Source: an uncultured Bacilli bacterium
GTDB taxonomy: Bacteria; Bacillota_I; Bacilli_A; RF39; UBA660
Length of the DNA stretch: 33,362 bases
NCBI GenBank assembly: GCA_947628375.1
Contig: CANQZQ010000004.1
Span: 1 to 33,362 of the forward strand
Direction: 5' to 3'
Part shown: piece by piece, positions 16,515 through 25,792 of the stretch
How positions within the stretch are numbered: the first letter of the stretch is position 1
Layout of the letters: the number at the start of each line of letters is the position of its first letter
The notes under the pieces: model-generated
Databases searched by the model: none
Seen by the model: the letters and a program-made list of their open reading frames with translations, nothing else
What the model was told of the DNA's origin: nothing
Made by a program: the position numbers and the translations under genes

Positions 16515-18182
16515 ATGAAGAATAAAAAGAAAACAATAATGTTAATAATGATAATAACAATATCTATGATATTACTAACATGGAATAAAAGTTATTCATA
16601 TAAAATGAATGATATTATACCAGAAGAACAAGAAGTAGAAAGAAAAGAGTTTGGAATATATTTACAAGAAAGTGGAGAAAAGTATACAGAAACAGATAAG
16701 TTTCCAGATACAGGTTATCTATTAAATACAGTAAAAACAGAATGCCGTGAATATGGAAGTGATAATGTAATACCTCAAGCAGTAACCCAAAGCTTAACGA
16801 ATGGAGTAATAGATGGTAGTATAATAGTAACAAGCCAAAAAAGTATGTATTGTAAAATATATTTTGATAAAGATGAAACACCAATAGTAAGTTCATTTAA
16901 TATAACAGGTAAAACATCAAGTGGAGCAACTTTAAGTAATGGGTATACATATGATTATAATGTAACATATACATTTACATGGACAGACACAGATGTAGCA
17001 CAATATTGTTTAAGTGATAATAATAATTCGTGTATAAATTGGCAAGTGATAGATGAAAATCAAAAAACAAGCAAAACAATAACAATAGAGAATAACACAT
17101 ATACAAATACAGAAGGTCCAAAGACAATATACGTATATGTGAAGGATAAAGCGAATAATGTATCAACAGCCAAAACAACAAATATAACAGTGGATAGGAC
17201 TATACCTGTAGTAAATACATTAACATTAACAGGAACACAAGCAGCTGGAATGACATTACAAAGTGGATATACACATACAACAACGGTTAATTATACATCA
17301 ACTATAACAGAAACAAATATGGAAGGATATTGTATAGTAGATGGAAGTAGTTGTAGTAATTACAATACATCAACAACAAAATCATTAAATAGTACAATAG
17401 CAATAGGAGCAACACAAGGAAGCCATCCAATAACAATAAGTGTAAAAGATAAAGCAGGAAATATAGGAAGTAAAAGTGCAACAATAAAGTATGATAGTGC
17501 AAATCCAACAGGAGTAACAATAACTAATGGAACTATAACAGAAACAAGTATACAAATAACAATAGGAGGGACAGACTCGTACCCAGGAGGAAGTGTAACA
17601 AAACAATGTAAAGCAAATACGGGAGGTTGGTTTAGCGCGGATGCAAATGGAGTATGTACAATGAGTAGTTTAAAAGCAGGAACAGCCTACACAATTTATG
17701 TCAGAGTAACAGATGCATCTGGAAGATATACAGAAGCAAGTACACAAATATCCACAGCACAAGCTTGGACATGTCCTAGCGGCAGTGTTCTAACATCTTC
17801 TGATTTAGGGAGTGCAACTGTAGGATATGTTTGTGTTAAGAATGGGGTACAGGGGAGCTCATACGAGTGTAATTGTCAGTATCAATGCGTTGATAAAGGA
17901 TATCATTATTGGACTGGATCTTTTGATGGTGATGATAAGGTTGGAAATTTTTCGTCGCGTCGGGAGTGTGAAGCGGCCTATGCAGAAAACGAGTGCCATG
18001 TGAGTGAATGTCAAAAGGTAGGCAAAGGAGCTTATGCGGATACCTATTATTATGATTACATTGATAGCGAAAGATATTGCGGCACTTGTTATCATTATGC
18101 TTGTGATGATGGATGGCTCGTTTATACCGGATCAACGGATGACCCTAACTTAAAATGCTATAAAGCACCCACGAAGGGATAA
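16515..18182 (+). CDS. Large secreted/anchored surface protein: signal/TM, two Ig-like repeats, FN3-like domain, Cys-rich C-terminus
   Basis: N-terminal KNKKKTIMLIMIITISMILLTW; repeats aa ~122-229 and ~231-335 ending DKANNVSTAKTTNITVD / DKAGNIGSKSATIKYD; FN3-like TAYTIYVRVTDASG; ~12 Cys in the last ~140 aa. Confidence 0.9.
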   Translation: MKNKKKTIMLIMIITISMILLTWNKSYSYKMNDIIPEEQEVERKEFGIYLQESGEKYTETDKFPDTGYLLNTVKTECREYGSDNVIPQAVTQSLTNGVIDGSIIVTSQKSMYCKIYFDKDETPIVSSFNITGKTSSGATLSNGYTYDYNVTYTFTWTDTDVAQYCLSDNNNSCINWQVIDENQKTSKTITIENNTYTNTEGPKTIYVYVKDKANNVSTAKTTNITVDRTIPVVNTLTLTGTQAAGMTLQSGYTHTTTVNYTSTITETNMEGYCIVDGSSCSNYNTSTTKSLNSTIAIGATQGSHPITISVKDKAGNIGSKSATIKYDSANPTGVTITNGTITETSIQITIGGTDSYPGGSVTKQCKANTGGWFSADANGVCTMSSLKAGTAYTIYVRVTDASGRYTEASTQISTAQAWTCPSGSVLTSSDLGSATVGYVCVKNGVQGSSYECNCQYQCVDKGYHYWTGSFDGDDKVGNFSSRRECEAAYAENECHVSECQKVGKGAYADTYYYDYIDSERYCGTCYHYACDDGWLVYTGSTDDPNLKCYKAPTKG

Positions 18183-18193
18183 AAAGGATACAT

Positions 18194-18265
18194 CGTCAAG
18201 GAAAAGACGTTAAAACCTTCATAGACTTAATCCTTGGAAAGAGAGCAATCTCTTTCTTTTTTTAA
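18194..18265 (+). other. Conserved 3' element copy B: stem CGTC/GACG with loop AAGGAAAA, identical 47-nt block, 8-bp hairpin with T-run
   Basis: nt 18212-18258 identical to 308-354; stem 18194-18197/18206-18209. Confidence 0.85.
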
Positions 18266-18319
18266 CCTCTTTACACATAAGATTTTTTGTGTTTTAATTT
18301 AGTTAGGTAGTGATAATAA

Positions 18320-19177
18320 ATGAAAAAGATATTTTTAATAATAGGGTTTTTATTAATAATTAATTTAAAATTAGTAAATGCTAAAGAAATAACTCTAAAT
18401 GATATAAAGGACAAGATAAATGAAGTATCATTAAATATGAATGCTAGTATATCTGATAATGAATTAATAGTTAATAAACATAATAAAATATTAACATTTA
18501 AATTAGAAAATAATATTTTATCTAGAACTAGTGTATATGAAAAAAATACTTTTGATAGTGTCGATGATTTATATTTATATTTAAATTTAACTAAAATAAT
18601 TGCTTTTTTAAAAGGTTATCAAGTTAAAGAAATAGAATATTTTTTAACTAATTTAGATGATGCTACTATGACTAAAGATGGTTATGAAGTATTAAAAAGA
18701 AAAACTAATAGTAATATAGAATTAACTTATCAAATTGATTTAAATAATTTTAAAATTAACTTTAATTATATTGATGCTTCTAAACCAGAAATAAGTATTG
18801 AAAGTGTTGATGATAATATAGTTACTTTATTAATTAATTCAAGTGATAATGAAGTAGATTTATATCGTTCAACTGATAATAAAAATTATGAATATCTTAC
18901 TACTTTAGAAATGATTGATGGAAAATCTACTTATATAAATGAATTAGATGTTAATAATACTTATTATTATAAAGCTGTTGTTAAAATGGCTAATAATTAT
19001 AGTGAAGTAGTTGAAGTAAATTTTCCTAAAGAAAAAATGGATACTAATTATTTAGATGAGAAAGTAGAAAATCCTCTTACAGGATATAAAGAGTTTATTT
19101 CAGTTTCAATACTTATTATTATTGCTATTATAGGAATTATCGGAAATATTAATTTAAAAAGAAAAGTTTATCGTTAA
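18320..19177 (+). CDS. Secreted FN3-like surface protein with C-terminal sorting-signal-like tail
   Basis: Signal peptide MKKIFLIIGFLLIINLKLVNA; FN3-like NTYYYKAVVKMANNYSE; C-terminus NPLTGYKEF-ISVSILIIIAIIGIIGNI-NLKRKVYR. Confidence 0.8.
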   Translation: MKKIFLIIGFLLIINLKLVNAKEITLNDIKDKINEVSLNMNASISDNELIVNKHNKILTFKLENNILSRTSVYEKNTFDSVDDLYLYLNLTKIIAFLKGYQVKEIEYFLTNLDDATMTKDGYEVLKRKTNSNIELTYQIDLNNFKINFNYIDASKPEISIESVDDNIVTLLINSSDNEVDLYRSTDNKNYEYLTTLEMIDGKSTYINELDVNNTYYYKAVVKMANNYSEVVEVNFPKEKMDTNYLDEKVENPLTGYKEFISVSILIIIAIIGIIGNINLKRKVYR

Positions 19178-19190
19178 TAGGAGTAAAATT

Positions 19191-19832
19191 ATGGCCAATT
19201 TAGTTTTTAAACATAGTGCAATGAATGCTGGAAAAACAATCAATATTTTACAAACTGTTTTTAGTTATGAAGAAAAAAATTTTAAAGTAATTGTTATTAA
19301 ATCCATTAAAGATACTAAAGGTAATGATTATATAATTTCTCGTAATGGTATGAAAAGAAAAGTTGACTTATTATTAGGAGAAAATGAGTCTTTATTAACG
19401 GAAGAAAATTATAAAATATATTATACTGCTAGAGTAATCTTTGTTGATGAAGTGGAATTATTAAATAAAGAGCAAGTTAAAGAATTATGGATGATCGCTC
19501 ATTTAATTAATATTCCTGTTATTTGCTATGGCTTAAGAAGTAGTTTTAAAGGTGAAATATTTGGTGATGGCATCGCTACATTATTTGCAGTTGCTGATAT
19601 TATTGAAGAAATTGGTTCTAGTAGTGTCTGCGAATGTGGTAAAAAAGCTATCTTTAATGCTCGAAAAGAAAATGACAAATATACAGATGTTGGACCAACA
19701 ATTGTTATTGATGATGGAACAAAAGAGAATGTGTCATATGTCCCTTTATGTTCTGATTGTTATCTTAAATACATAAAAATTAATAGTGAAGAAGCAAAAA
19801 AATTAACTAATTTAGTTGATAAAATTAAATAG
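19191..19832 (+). CDS. tdk: Thymidine kinase
   Basis: HSAMNAGKT, DEVELL, CECGKKAIFNAR, CSDCY. Confidence 0.93.
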   Translation: MANLVFKHSAMNAGKTINILQTVFSYEEKNFKVIVIKSIKDTKGNDYIISRNGMKRKVDLLLGENESLLTEENYKIYYTARVIFVDEVELLNKEQVKELWMIAHLINIPVICYGLRSSFKGEIFGDGIATLFAVADIIEEIGSSSVCECGKKAIFNARKENDKYTDVGPTIVIDDGTKENVSYVPLCSDCYLKYIKINSEEAKKLTNLVDKIK

Positions 19833-19865
19833 TTAAGTTAAAATATTTTGCTATGGGGGATAATT

Positions 19866-20753
19866 ATGGCTAAAAATTTATTTAAAAATATGACTAATAT
19901 GGAAATAGAAAAAATAGGTAGAGAAGTAAATTATATTGATACTTATCGCTATACCTTTACTTTTTTAGATAATTATTATATTAATAATGATATAGATATA
20001 TTCATACTTACTATTATGAAAATAATAAATGATGCAAAAGAAACTTACGAAAAAACTAAAGTAGATGCTAGTGAATATGTAAAAGAATTAAAACAAAAAA
20101 TAAATGGTTTATTAGATTCTGATGTTTTACAATCTATAAATGTCCCTTTTTTAAGAAAATATTTTCCAGATATTCCTGAAAGAATTATAATTAATATATA
20201 TAATTCATTAGTTTTTTTAAATGATTTAGGTGATCAAAGTTTTATAGAGGTTATTAATAATAGTTTATTAAATGTTAAATCTCTCTTTGCTGAACGTCAT
20301 ATAATTAATAGTAAAAAAGCTATTTTAGCAGTAGATTTAGCTGAATATGTTAAAGCTAAATTATATAGACTTAATAGTTTTCAAGAAATCACTTTAAAAG
20401 AGTTAGAATTAATTATGTTTTTAATTCAAAAAGAATTTATTAAAAATGGTTATACAGCCTTTAACGAGCCAATTATAGCCCTAAGAGATGGTCCGGTTAT
20501 TGAAAGCGTATCTAAAAAATATTACACATCTAAGGGAGTTTTAAAAACATCTCATGAAGATATTAAATCATATATTTATATTCCAACTTATTTTTTTGAA
20601 CCATTAAATAAACTTTTAGCTAAGGTTAGCCAAATGAGTAGTGAAGAGTTAATTGAAGCATGTTCTTATGAAAGTTATCCTTTAAATTGTAGTACAATTT
20701 CCATTAAAAGAATATTGAGAAGATGTGAAAAAGAAAAAAATAATGATTGCTAA
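19866..20753 (+). CDS. Protein with SocA/Panacea (DUF4065)-like C-terminal segment
   Basis: ITLKELELIMFLIQKEFIKNGYTAFNEPIIALRDGPVIESVSKKYYTSKG resembles Panacea-type pattern; weak. Confidence 0.45.
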   Translation: MAKNLFKNMTNMEIEKIGREVNYIDTYRYTFTFLDNYYINNDIDIFILTIMKIINDAKETYEKTKVDASEYVKELKQKINGLLDSDVLQSINVPFLRKYFPDIPERIIINIYNSLVFLNDLGDQSFIEVINNSLLNVKSLFAERHIINSKKAILAVDLAEYVKAKLYRLNSFQEITLKELELIMFLIQKEFIKNGYTAFNEPIIALRDGPVIESVSKKYYTSKGVLKTSHEDIKSYIYIPTYFFEPLNKLLAKVSQMSSEELIEACSYESYPLNCSTISIKRILRRCEKEKNNDC

Positions 20754-20775
20754 ATAATATATAATATTATATAAT
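20747..20775 (+). promoter_or_regulatory. Putative promoter for glyS leader (TTGCTA-17-TATAAT)
   Basis: TTGCTA 20747-20752, TATAAT 20770-20775 in an AT-only stretch. Confidence 0.55.
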
Positions 20776-20783
20776 TTACTTAT

Positions 20784-20890
20784 ACAAGCGATGACGGGGT
20801 GGAATCCCAGAGCTATATAATAATGAGATTTCTTCTAGAAATGATTAGGGTGGAACCGTGGGTTATACTCACCCCTAAAGTTTTTAGAAG
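20784..20890 (+). promoter_or_regulatory. Glycyl T-box leader of glyS, apparently with very short stem I
   Basis: AGGGTGGAACCGTG T-box 20847-20860; terminator TTAGGG/CCCTAA; stem III ATTTCT-TCT-AGAAAT 20828-20842; 28-nt hairpin AGC...GCT 20787-20814 with GGA in the loop. Confidence 0.8.
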
Positions 20891-20916
20891 TTTTTTATTT
20901 AAAAGGAGGAAAAAAT

Positions 20917-22296
20917 ATGGAAAAATTAACGATGGATGAATTAGTCAATTATTCAAAAACTTACGGTTTTATTTATCAAGGTAGTGAAATTTATGGCGGA
21001 CTTGCTAATGCCTGGGATTATGGCCCTTTAGGGGCTTTACTTAAACAAAATGTTAAAAATCTTTGGTGGAAAAAATTTGTTCAAGAATGTCCCTATAATT
21101 ATGGCTTGGATTCAGCAATTTTAATGAATCCTAAAGTTTGGGTAGCATCTGGTCATGTTGCATCTTTTGCAGACCCCCTAATTGATTGTAAACATTGTAA
21201 ATCAAGATTTAGAGCGGATAAATTAATTGAAGATGCTACTAATGGAGATGTTACTGGTGATGGCTTAAGTGAAGATGAATTAGTAAAATATATTAAAGAT
21301 AATCATCTTACATGTCCTAAATGCGGTAGTAGTGATTTTACTGATATTCGTAAATTTAATTTACTTTTTGAAACTAGTCAAGGAGTAACAGAAGATGCTA
21401 AAAATAAAATTTATTTAAGAGGAGAAACAGCTCAAGGCATTTTTGTTAATTTTAAAAATGTGGAAAGAAGTATGCGGGCTAAAATACCTTTTGGTATTGC
21501 CCAATATGGTAAAAGTTTTCGAAATGAAATAACACCAGGTAATTTTATATTTAGAACAAGAGAATTTGAACAAATGGAATTAGAATTTTTCTGTAAACCT
21601 GATACTGATTTAGAATGGTTTGGTTTTTGGAAAAATTATTGTATTGATTTTCTTAAACTACTTGGTATTAAAAGCGAAAATTTAAGATATCGTGATCATT
21701 CTAAAGAAGAATTAGCATTTTATAGTAAAGCTACTACTGATATTGAATATAATTTCCCTTTTGGTTTTGGTGAGTTATGGGGTATTGCTGATCGAACTAA
21801 TTATGATTTAAGTGTTCATATGGAACATTCTAAAGAAGACTTAAGATATCTTGATCCAGAAACTAATGAAAAATATTTACCATTTGTAATTGAGCCTTCA
21901 GTAGGAGTAGACCGTCTTATTTTAACTCTTTTATGTGATGCTTATACGAAAGAAAAAATTAGTGAAGATGATGAACGTCTAGTTTTAAAAATTCATCCGG
22001 CTTTAGCTCCTATTAAAGCTACTATATTACCTCTTGTTAAAAAAGTACATGGCGATCTTGCTAATGATATATATACGCGCCTTAGTAAATATTTTCCATG
22101 TAGTTATGATGAATCAGGAAGTATTGGTAAAAGATATAGAAGATGTGATGCCATTGGTACTCCATTTGTCATAACGATTGATGATGAGTCTTTAAATAAT
22201 GGAACAGTTACTATTCGTCTTCGTGATACAATGGAACAAATTACTTTAAAAATAGATGAAATAAAAGATTATATTGAAAGTAAAATAGTCTTGTAA
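20917..22296 (+). CDS. glyS: Glycyl-tRNA synthetase (single-chain dimeric type)
   Basis: GSEIYGGLANAWDYGPLGALLKQNVKNLWW, RGETAQGIFVNFKNV, FEQMELEFFC. Confidence 0.97.
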   Translation: MEKLTMDELVNYSKTYGFIYQGSEIYGGLANAWDYGPLGALLKQNVKNLWWKKFVQECPYNYGLDSAILMNPKVWVASGHVASFADPLIDCKHCKSRFRADKLIEDATNGDVTGDGLSEDELVKYIKDNHLTCPKCGSSDFTDIRKFNLLFETSQGVTEDAKNKIYLRGETAQGIFVNFKNVERSMRAKIPFGIAQYGKSFRNEITPGNFIFRTREFEQMELEFFCKPDTDLEWFGFWKNYCIDFLKLLGIKSENLRYRDHSKEELAFYSKATTDIEYNFPFGFGELWGIADRTNYDLSVHMEHSKEDLRYLDPETNEKYLPFVIEPSVGVDRLILTLLCDAYTKEKISEDDERLVLKIHPALAPIKATILPLVKKVHGDLANDIYTRLSKYFPCSYDESGSIGKRYRRCDAIGTPFVITIDDESLNNGTVTIRLRDTMEQITLKIDEIKDYIESKIVL

Positions 22297-22351
22297 AAAA
22301 AAGATTTCTTTGATATTATTAAATAGTAAAATAATAATGGAGGGATAAATT

Positions 22352-22762
22352 ATGGCATTAAGTAAATTAAAAGAATTATTTAAAAATGATGATGAAATGG
22401 ATATTGTTGGAACTGAAGATGAATATTATAAAGTATCTGAAGCTGATGCCTTAAAAGATGCAACTAGCGCTGGTAGTAAAATGGTTTTATTAGAACCAAG
22501 AAGTGTTTCTGAAGCTCAAGCAATCGCCGATCATTTAAAAAGTCGTAATAGTGTTGTTGTCAATTTAAAAAGAGTAACAAGTAACCAAGCTAAAAGAATT
22601 ATTGATTTCTTAAGTGGTTGTATTTATGCCATTGGGGGGAATATGCAAAAGATTGGTGTAGGTATTTACTTATGTACTCCAAATAATGTTAATGTTCAAG
22701 GACAAATAACTGAAGATAGTGATAAAGGAAAAACAGATAGAGAAGACGAATTAGAATGGTAA
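22352..22762 (+). CDS. sepF: Cell division protein SepF
   Basis: [46 protein letters not shown]. Confidence 0.93.
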   Translation: MALSKLKELFKNDDEMDIVGTEDEYYKVSEADALKDATSAGSKMVLLEPRSVSEAQAIADHLKSRNSVVVNLKRVTSNQAKRIIDFLSGCIYAIGGNMQKIGVGIYLCTPNNVNVQGQITEDSDKGKTDREDELEW

Positions 22763-22783
22763 TTTAAGTTAGGCTGTGGTTTT

Positions 22784-23206
22784 ATGAGAAAATTTAATAC
22801 TAGTTTACCGGGTTATAATAAAAATGAAGTTAATTCTTTTGTACAAAATGTAACAACCGAATATGAAGAAATGCTTAATAAATTAAAAGCGCGTGATCAA
22901 GAAATTGCTAATTTAAAACAAGAATTAACTCATTATAAAAATTTAGAAAGCACTTTAAATAGAGCAATTTTAATTGCGGAAGAATCTACTCACAATATTA
23001 AAAAAAGTGCTATTGATGAAGCTAAAGTAATTGTTGATGAAGCCAAAAGAAATGCTTCAAGAATTATTAATAATGCTTTAATTAAAACCGAAGAATTAGA
23101 AAAAATGGAAGCCAACTTAAAAAGACAAGTCGCTGTTTATAAAAGAAGATATAAAGATTATTTAACAACTGAATTAGAAGAAATAGAAAAATTTGATATT
23201 AATTAA
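22784..23206 (+). CDS. DivIVA-domain protein
   Basis: RKFNTSLPGYNKNEVNSFVQNVTTEYEEMLNK and coiled coil; follows sepF. Confidence 0.88.
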   Translation: MRKFNTSLPGYNKNEVNSFVQNVTTEYEEMLNKLKARDQEIANLKQELTHYKNLESTLNRAILIAEESTHNIKKSAIDEAKVIVDEAKRNASRIINNALIKTEELEKMEANLKRQVAVYKRRYKDYLTTELEEIEKFDIN

Positions 23207-23298
23207 TAAAGTGTATTTTATGATACACTTTTTCTTTACTAAAAACCAAATTAATAGTATACTTTAAATAGAATATAATATATGGAGGTATTGATTAT

Positions 23299-24075
23299 AT
23301 GAAAATTAGAATTATTAGTGCGATAGTAGCTTTAGCTATTTTTATTCCCTTAATAGTAATTGGAGGCATGCCTTTTACTATTGCGGCCAGTATTTTAAGT
23401 ATTTTAGCTTATAAAGAAGTTTTAGATTTAGAAAAATCACATCATAAAATACCTAATATTGTTAAGGTATTAGGATTATTTTCAGTTATCTATTTAGTTT
23501 TAGGAAACTATGGAGCCAATTTTTTAAATTATCGACTTATTTTGGTACCCATAATTTTGCTATTACTTCCTACTGTTTTTTATAAAAACGATAATTATAA
23601 TACTAGTGATGCTTTTTATATGTTAGGAATATCTTATTTAATTGGCATGTTATTTAATTTAACAATTGTTGTAAGAAGTATTAATGTAAATATTTTAGTT
23701 TATTTATTAAGTATATCAATTATGACAGATACATTTGCTTATGCTATTGGTTGTTTAATTGGTAAACATAAAATGTCTAAAATAAGTCCTAATAAATCAT
23801 GGGAAGGTTTTGCTGCTGGTTTAATTGGAGGCACTGTGATTCCTTTGATTGTTTATGTTAATTTAGTTTCTACTTTTAGTGCTAAGATTTTATTTATTAC
23901 TTTAGCACTTTCCATTATTGGTCAAATTGGTGATTTATTTTACAGTAAAATTAAAAGAGAGAATAATATTAAAGACTTTTCTAATATTATGCCAGGACAT
24001 GGTGGGGTATTAGATCGCTTAGATAGTTTTAGTTTTATCTTATTTGCTTATATTATTTTGCTTTGGACTATATAA
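23299..24075 (+). CDS. cdsA: Phosphatidate cytidylyltransferase
   Basis: MTDTFAYAIGCLIGKHKMSKISPNKSWEGFAAGL, MPGHGGVLDRLDSF. Confidence 0.95.
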   Translation: MKIRIISAIVALAIFIPLIVIGGMPFTIAASILSILAYKEVLDLEKSHHKIPNIVKVLGLFSVIYLVLGNYGANFLNYRLILVPIILLLLPTVFYKNDNYNTSDAFYMLGISYLIGMLFNLTIVVRSINVNILVYLLSISIMTDTFAYAIGCLIGKHKMSKISPNKSWEGFAAGLIGGTVIPLIVYVNLVSTFSAKILFITLALSIIGQIGDLFYSKIKRENNIKDFSNIMPGHGGVLDRLDSFSFILFAYIILLWTI

Positions 24076-24099
24076 TAAAAATATAAAAGGAGATACATT

Positions 24100-25185
24100 A
24101 TGTGGATTATAACTTTACTTGTCTTTATCTTTATCTTAGGAATAATTGTCCTTGTTCATGAACTAGGACATTTCTTATGGGCTAGAGCTTTTGGTGTTCA
24201 TATTTATGAATTTTCCATTGGTATGGGTCCAGTTATTTGGACAAAAGTTAGTAAAAAAGATGGGATTAAATATCATATCAGGGCTCTTCCAATTGGTGGC
24301 TTTGTTGCTATGGCTGGAGAGGTATATGAAGATGATAAAGAAATACCTAAAGAGAAATGCTTATGTAATAAACCTATTTGGCAAAGAATTATTGTTATGG
24401 CTGCTGGGGTTTTTAATAACTTTGTCTTAGCCTTAGTTCTATTATTTATCTCTTTCTTAATTTGGGGTAGTCAAGCTACAACTAACGAAATTCAAGTAAT
24501 TGAAAAAAATTCAGTTTTTGATTTAAATAATATTGAAGTTGGCGATAAAATCGTTGCTATAAATGGTAAAAAAGTATATAGTATGTATCAAATTCAAACT
24601 AGACTAGCCTTTAAAAGCAAAGATGATACTTATACTTTTACTATTGAAGATGAAAATGGTAAAAGAAAAGATTATGATTTAAAGAAAGACTATGTTAAAG
24701 ATGATGAAGGTAATTATCTAGAAGAAGATGGCGAAAAAGTATTAATGTATGGTTTTAATACTAATAAGCTTGAAAAAGGTTTCTTTAATGCTTTAAAAAA
24801 TTCTTTCTTAAAATTTGGGGATTTAATTTATACCATGCTTATAACTTTAGGTAATTTAATAATTGGTAATTTATCTTTAGACAATTTATCTGGCCCAGTT
24901 GGTATTTATGAAGCTGTTGGTAGTAATGTCGTGGGATTTAGCTTCTTTGATGTTGTATATAATGTTATATCTTTAATTGCTCTTTTAAGTATTAATGTTG
25001 GTTTAATAAATATCTTACCATTCCCAGCTTTTGATGGTGGACATATCTTATTCTTAATAATTGAAAAACTTAAAGGTAGTCCAGTTAATCAAAAATTTGA
25101 AAATATTTGTCATACTATTGGTTTTATTTTATTAATGATTTTAATCGTTATTGTAACATTTAATGATATTATTAAGTTATTTTAG
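24100..25185 (+). CDS. rseP: RIP metalloprotease RseP/RasP
   Basis: HELGHFLWAR, PDZ-like GDKIVAINGKKV, LLSINVGLINILPFPAFDGGHI. Confidence 0.95.
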   Translation: MWIITLLVFIFILGIIVLVHELGHFLWARAFGVHIYEFSIGMGPVIWTKVSKKDGIKYHIRALPIGGFVAMAGEVYEDDKEIPKEKCLCNKPIWQRIIVMAAGVFNNFVLALVLLFISFLIWGSQATTNEIQVIEKNSVFDLNNIEVGDKIVAINGKKVYSMYQIQTRLAFKSKDDTYTFTIEDENGKRKDYDLKKDYVKDDEGNYLEEDGEKVLMYGFNTNKLEKGFFNALKNSFLKFGDLIYTMLITLGNLIIGNLSLDNLSGPVGIYEAVGSNVVGFSFFDVVYNVISLIALLSINVGLINILPFPAFDGGHILFLIIEKLKGSPVNQKFENICHTIGFILLMILIVIVTFNDIIKLF

Positions 25186-25237
25186 TAACACTTTGGTGTT
25201 ACTTTTCTTTTATAATAATTTTTATTATAATAAAGTT

Positions 25238-25756
25238 ATGAAAAAAGAATTAAGAAAAAAATATTTAAAAATAAGGAGTGATATTAAAAATAGAGAACTA
25301 AAGAATCAAGAAATATTTAATTTAGTTATTAATAATAAATATATCATTAATGCCAAAACTATTCTCGTTTATGTTTCATTTAATAATGAAGTAGATACCA
25401 TTAATTTAATTAATTATTTTTTAAAAATTAAGAAAGTAGCAGTTCCTAAAATTGAAAATAATATCATGAACTTTTATTATATTAATAGCTTAGATGATTT
25501 AAAAGAAGGTTACTTTAATATTTTAGAACCCAATACTAATAAAAAAGTTACTTCTTTTGATAGTTGTGTTTCTATTACTCCCGGAATTTGTTTTACTAGA
25601 AATGGTGATAGACTTGGCTATGGTAAAGGATATTATGATTTGTTTTATCAAAATAATAAAGTATATAAAATTGGATTATGTTATAAAGAATGTTTAATAG
25701 ATAACTTAATAACTAATGAATTTGATCAAAAAGTTGATGAAGTAATTTATTATTAG
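25238..25756 (+). CDS. 5-formyltetrahydrofolate cyclo-ligase
   Basis: TPGICFTRNGDRLGYGKGYYDLF; ATG at 25238 more likely than track start 25163, which overlaps rseP and its terminator. Confidence 0.88.
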   Translation: MKKELRKKYLKIRSDIKNRELKNQEIFNLVINNKYIINAKTILVYVSFNNEVDTINLINYFLKIKKVAVPKIENNIMNFYYINSLDDLKEGYFNILEPNTNKKVTSFDSCVSITPGICFTRNGDRLGYGKGYYDLFYQNNKVYKIGLCYKECLIDNLITNEFDQKVDEVIYY

Positions 25757-25792
25757 TGTTATAATAGAAAGCAATCTTTATAGGGAGGTTTT

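Noticed and set aside
16615-18135. Several minus-strand ORFs (16615-16896, 16975-17181, 17302-17606, 17836-18135) opposite the surface gene
   Set aside because: Low-complexity Leu/Tyr/Cys or His-rich translations that mirror the codon bias of the plus-strand gene; no RBS support.
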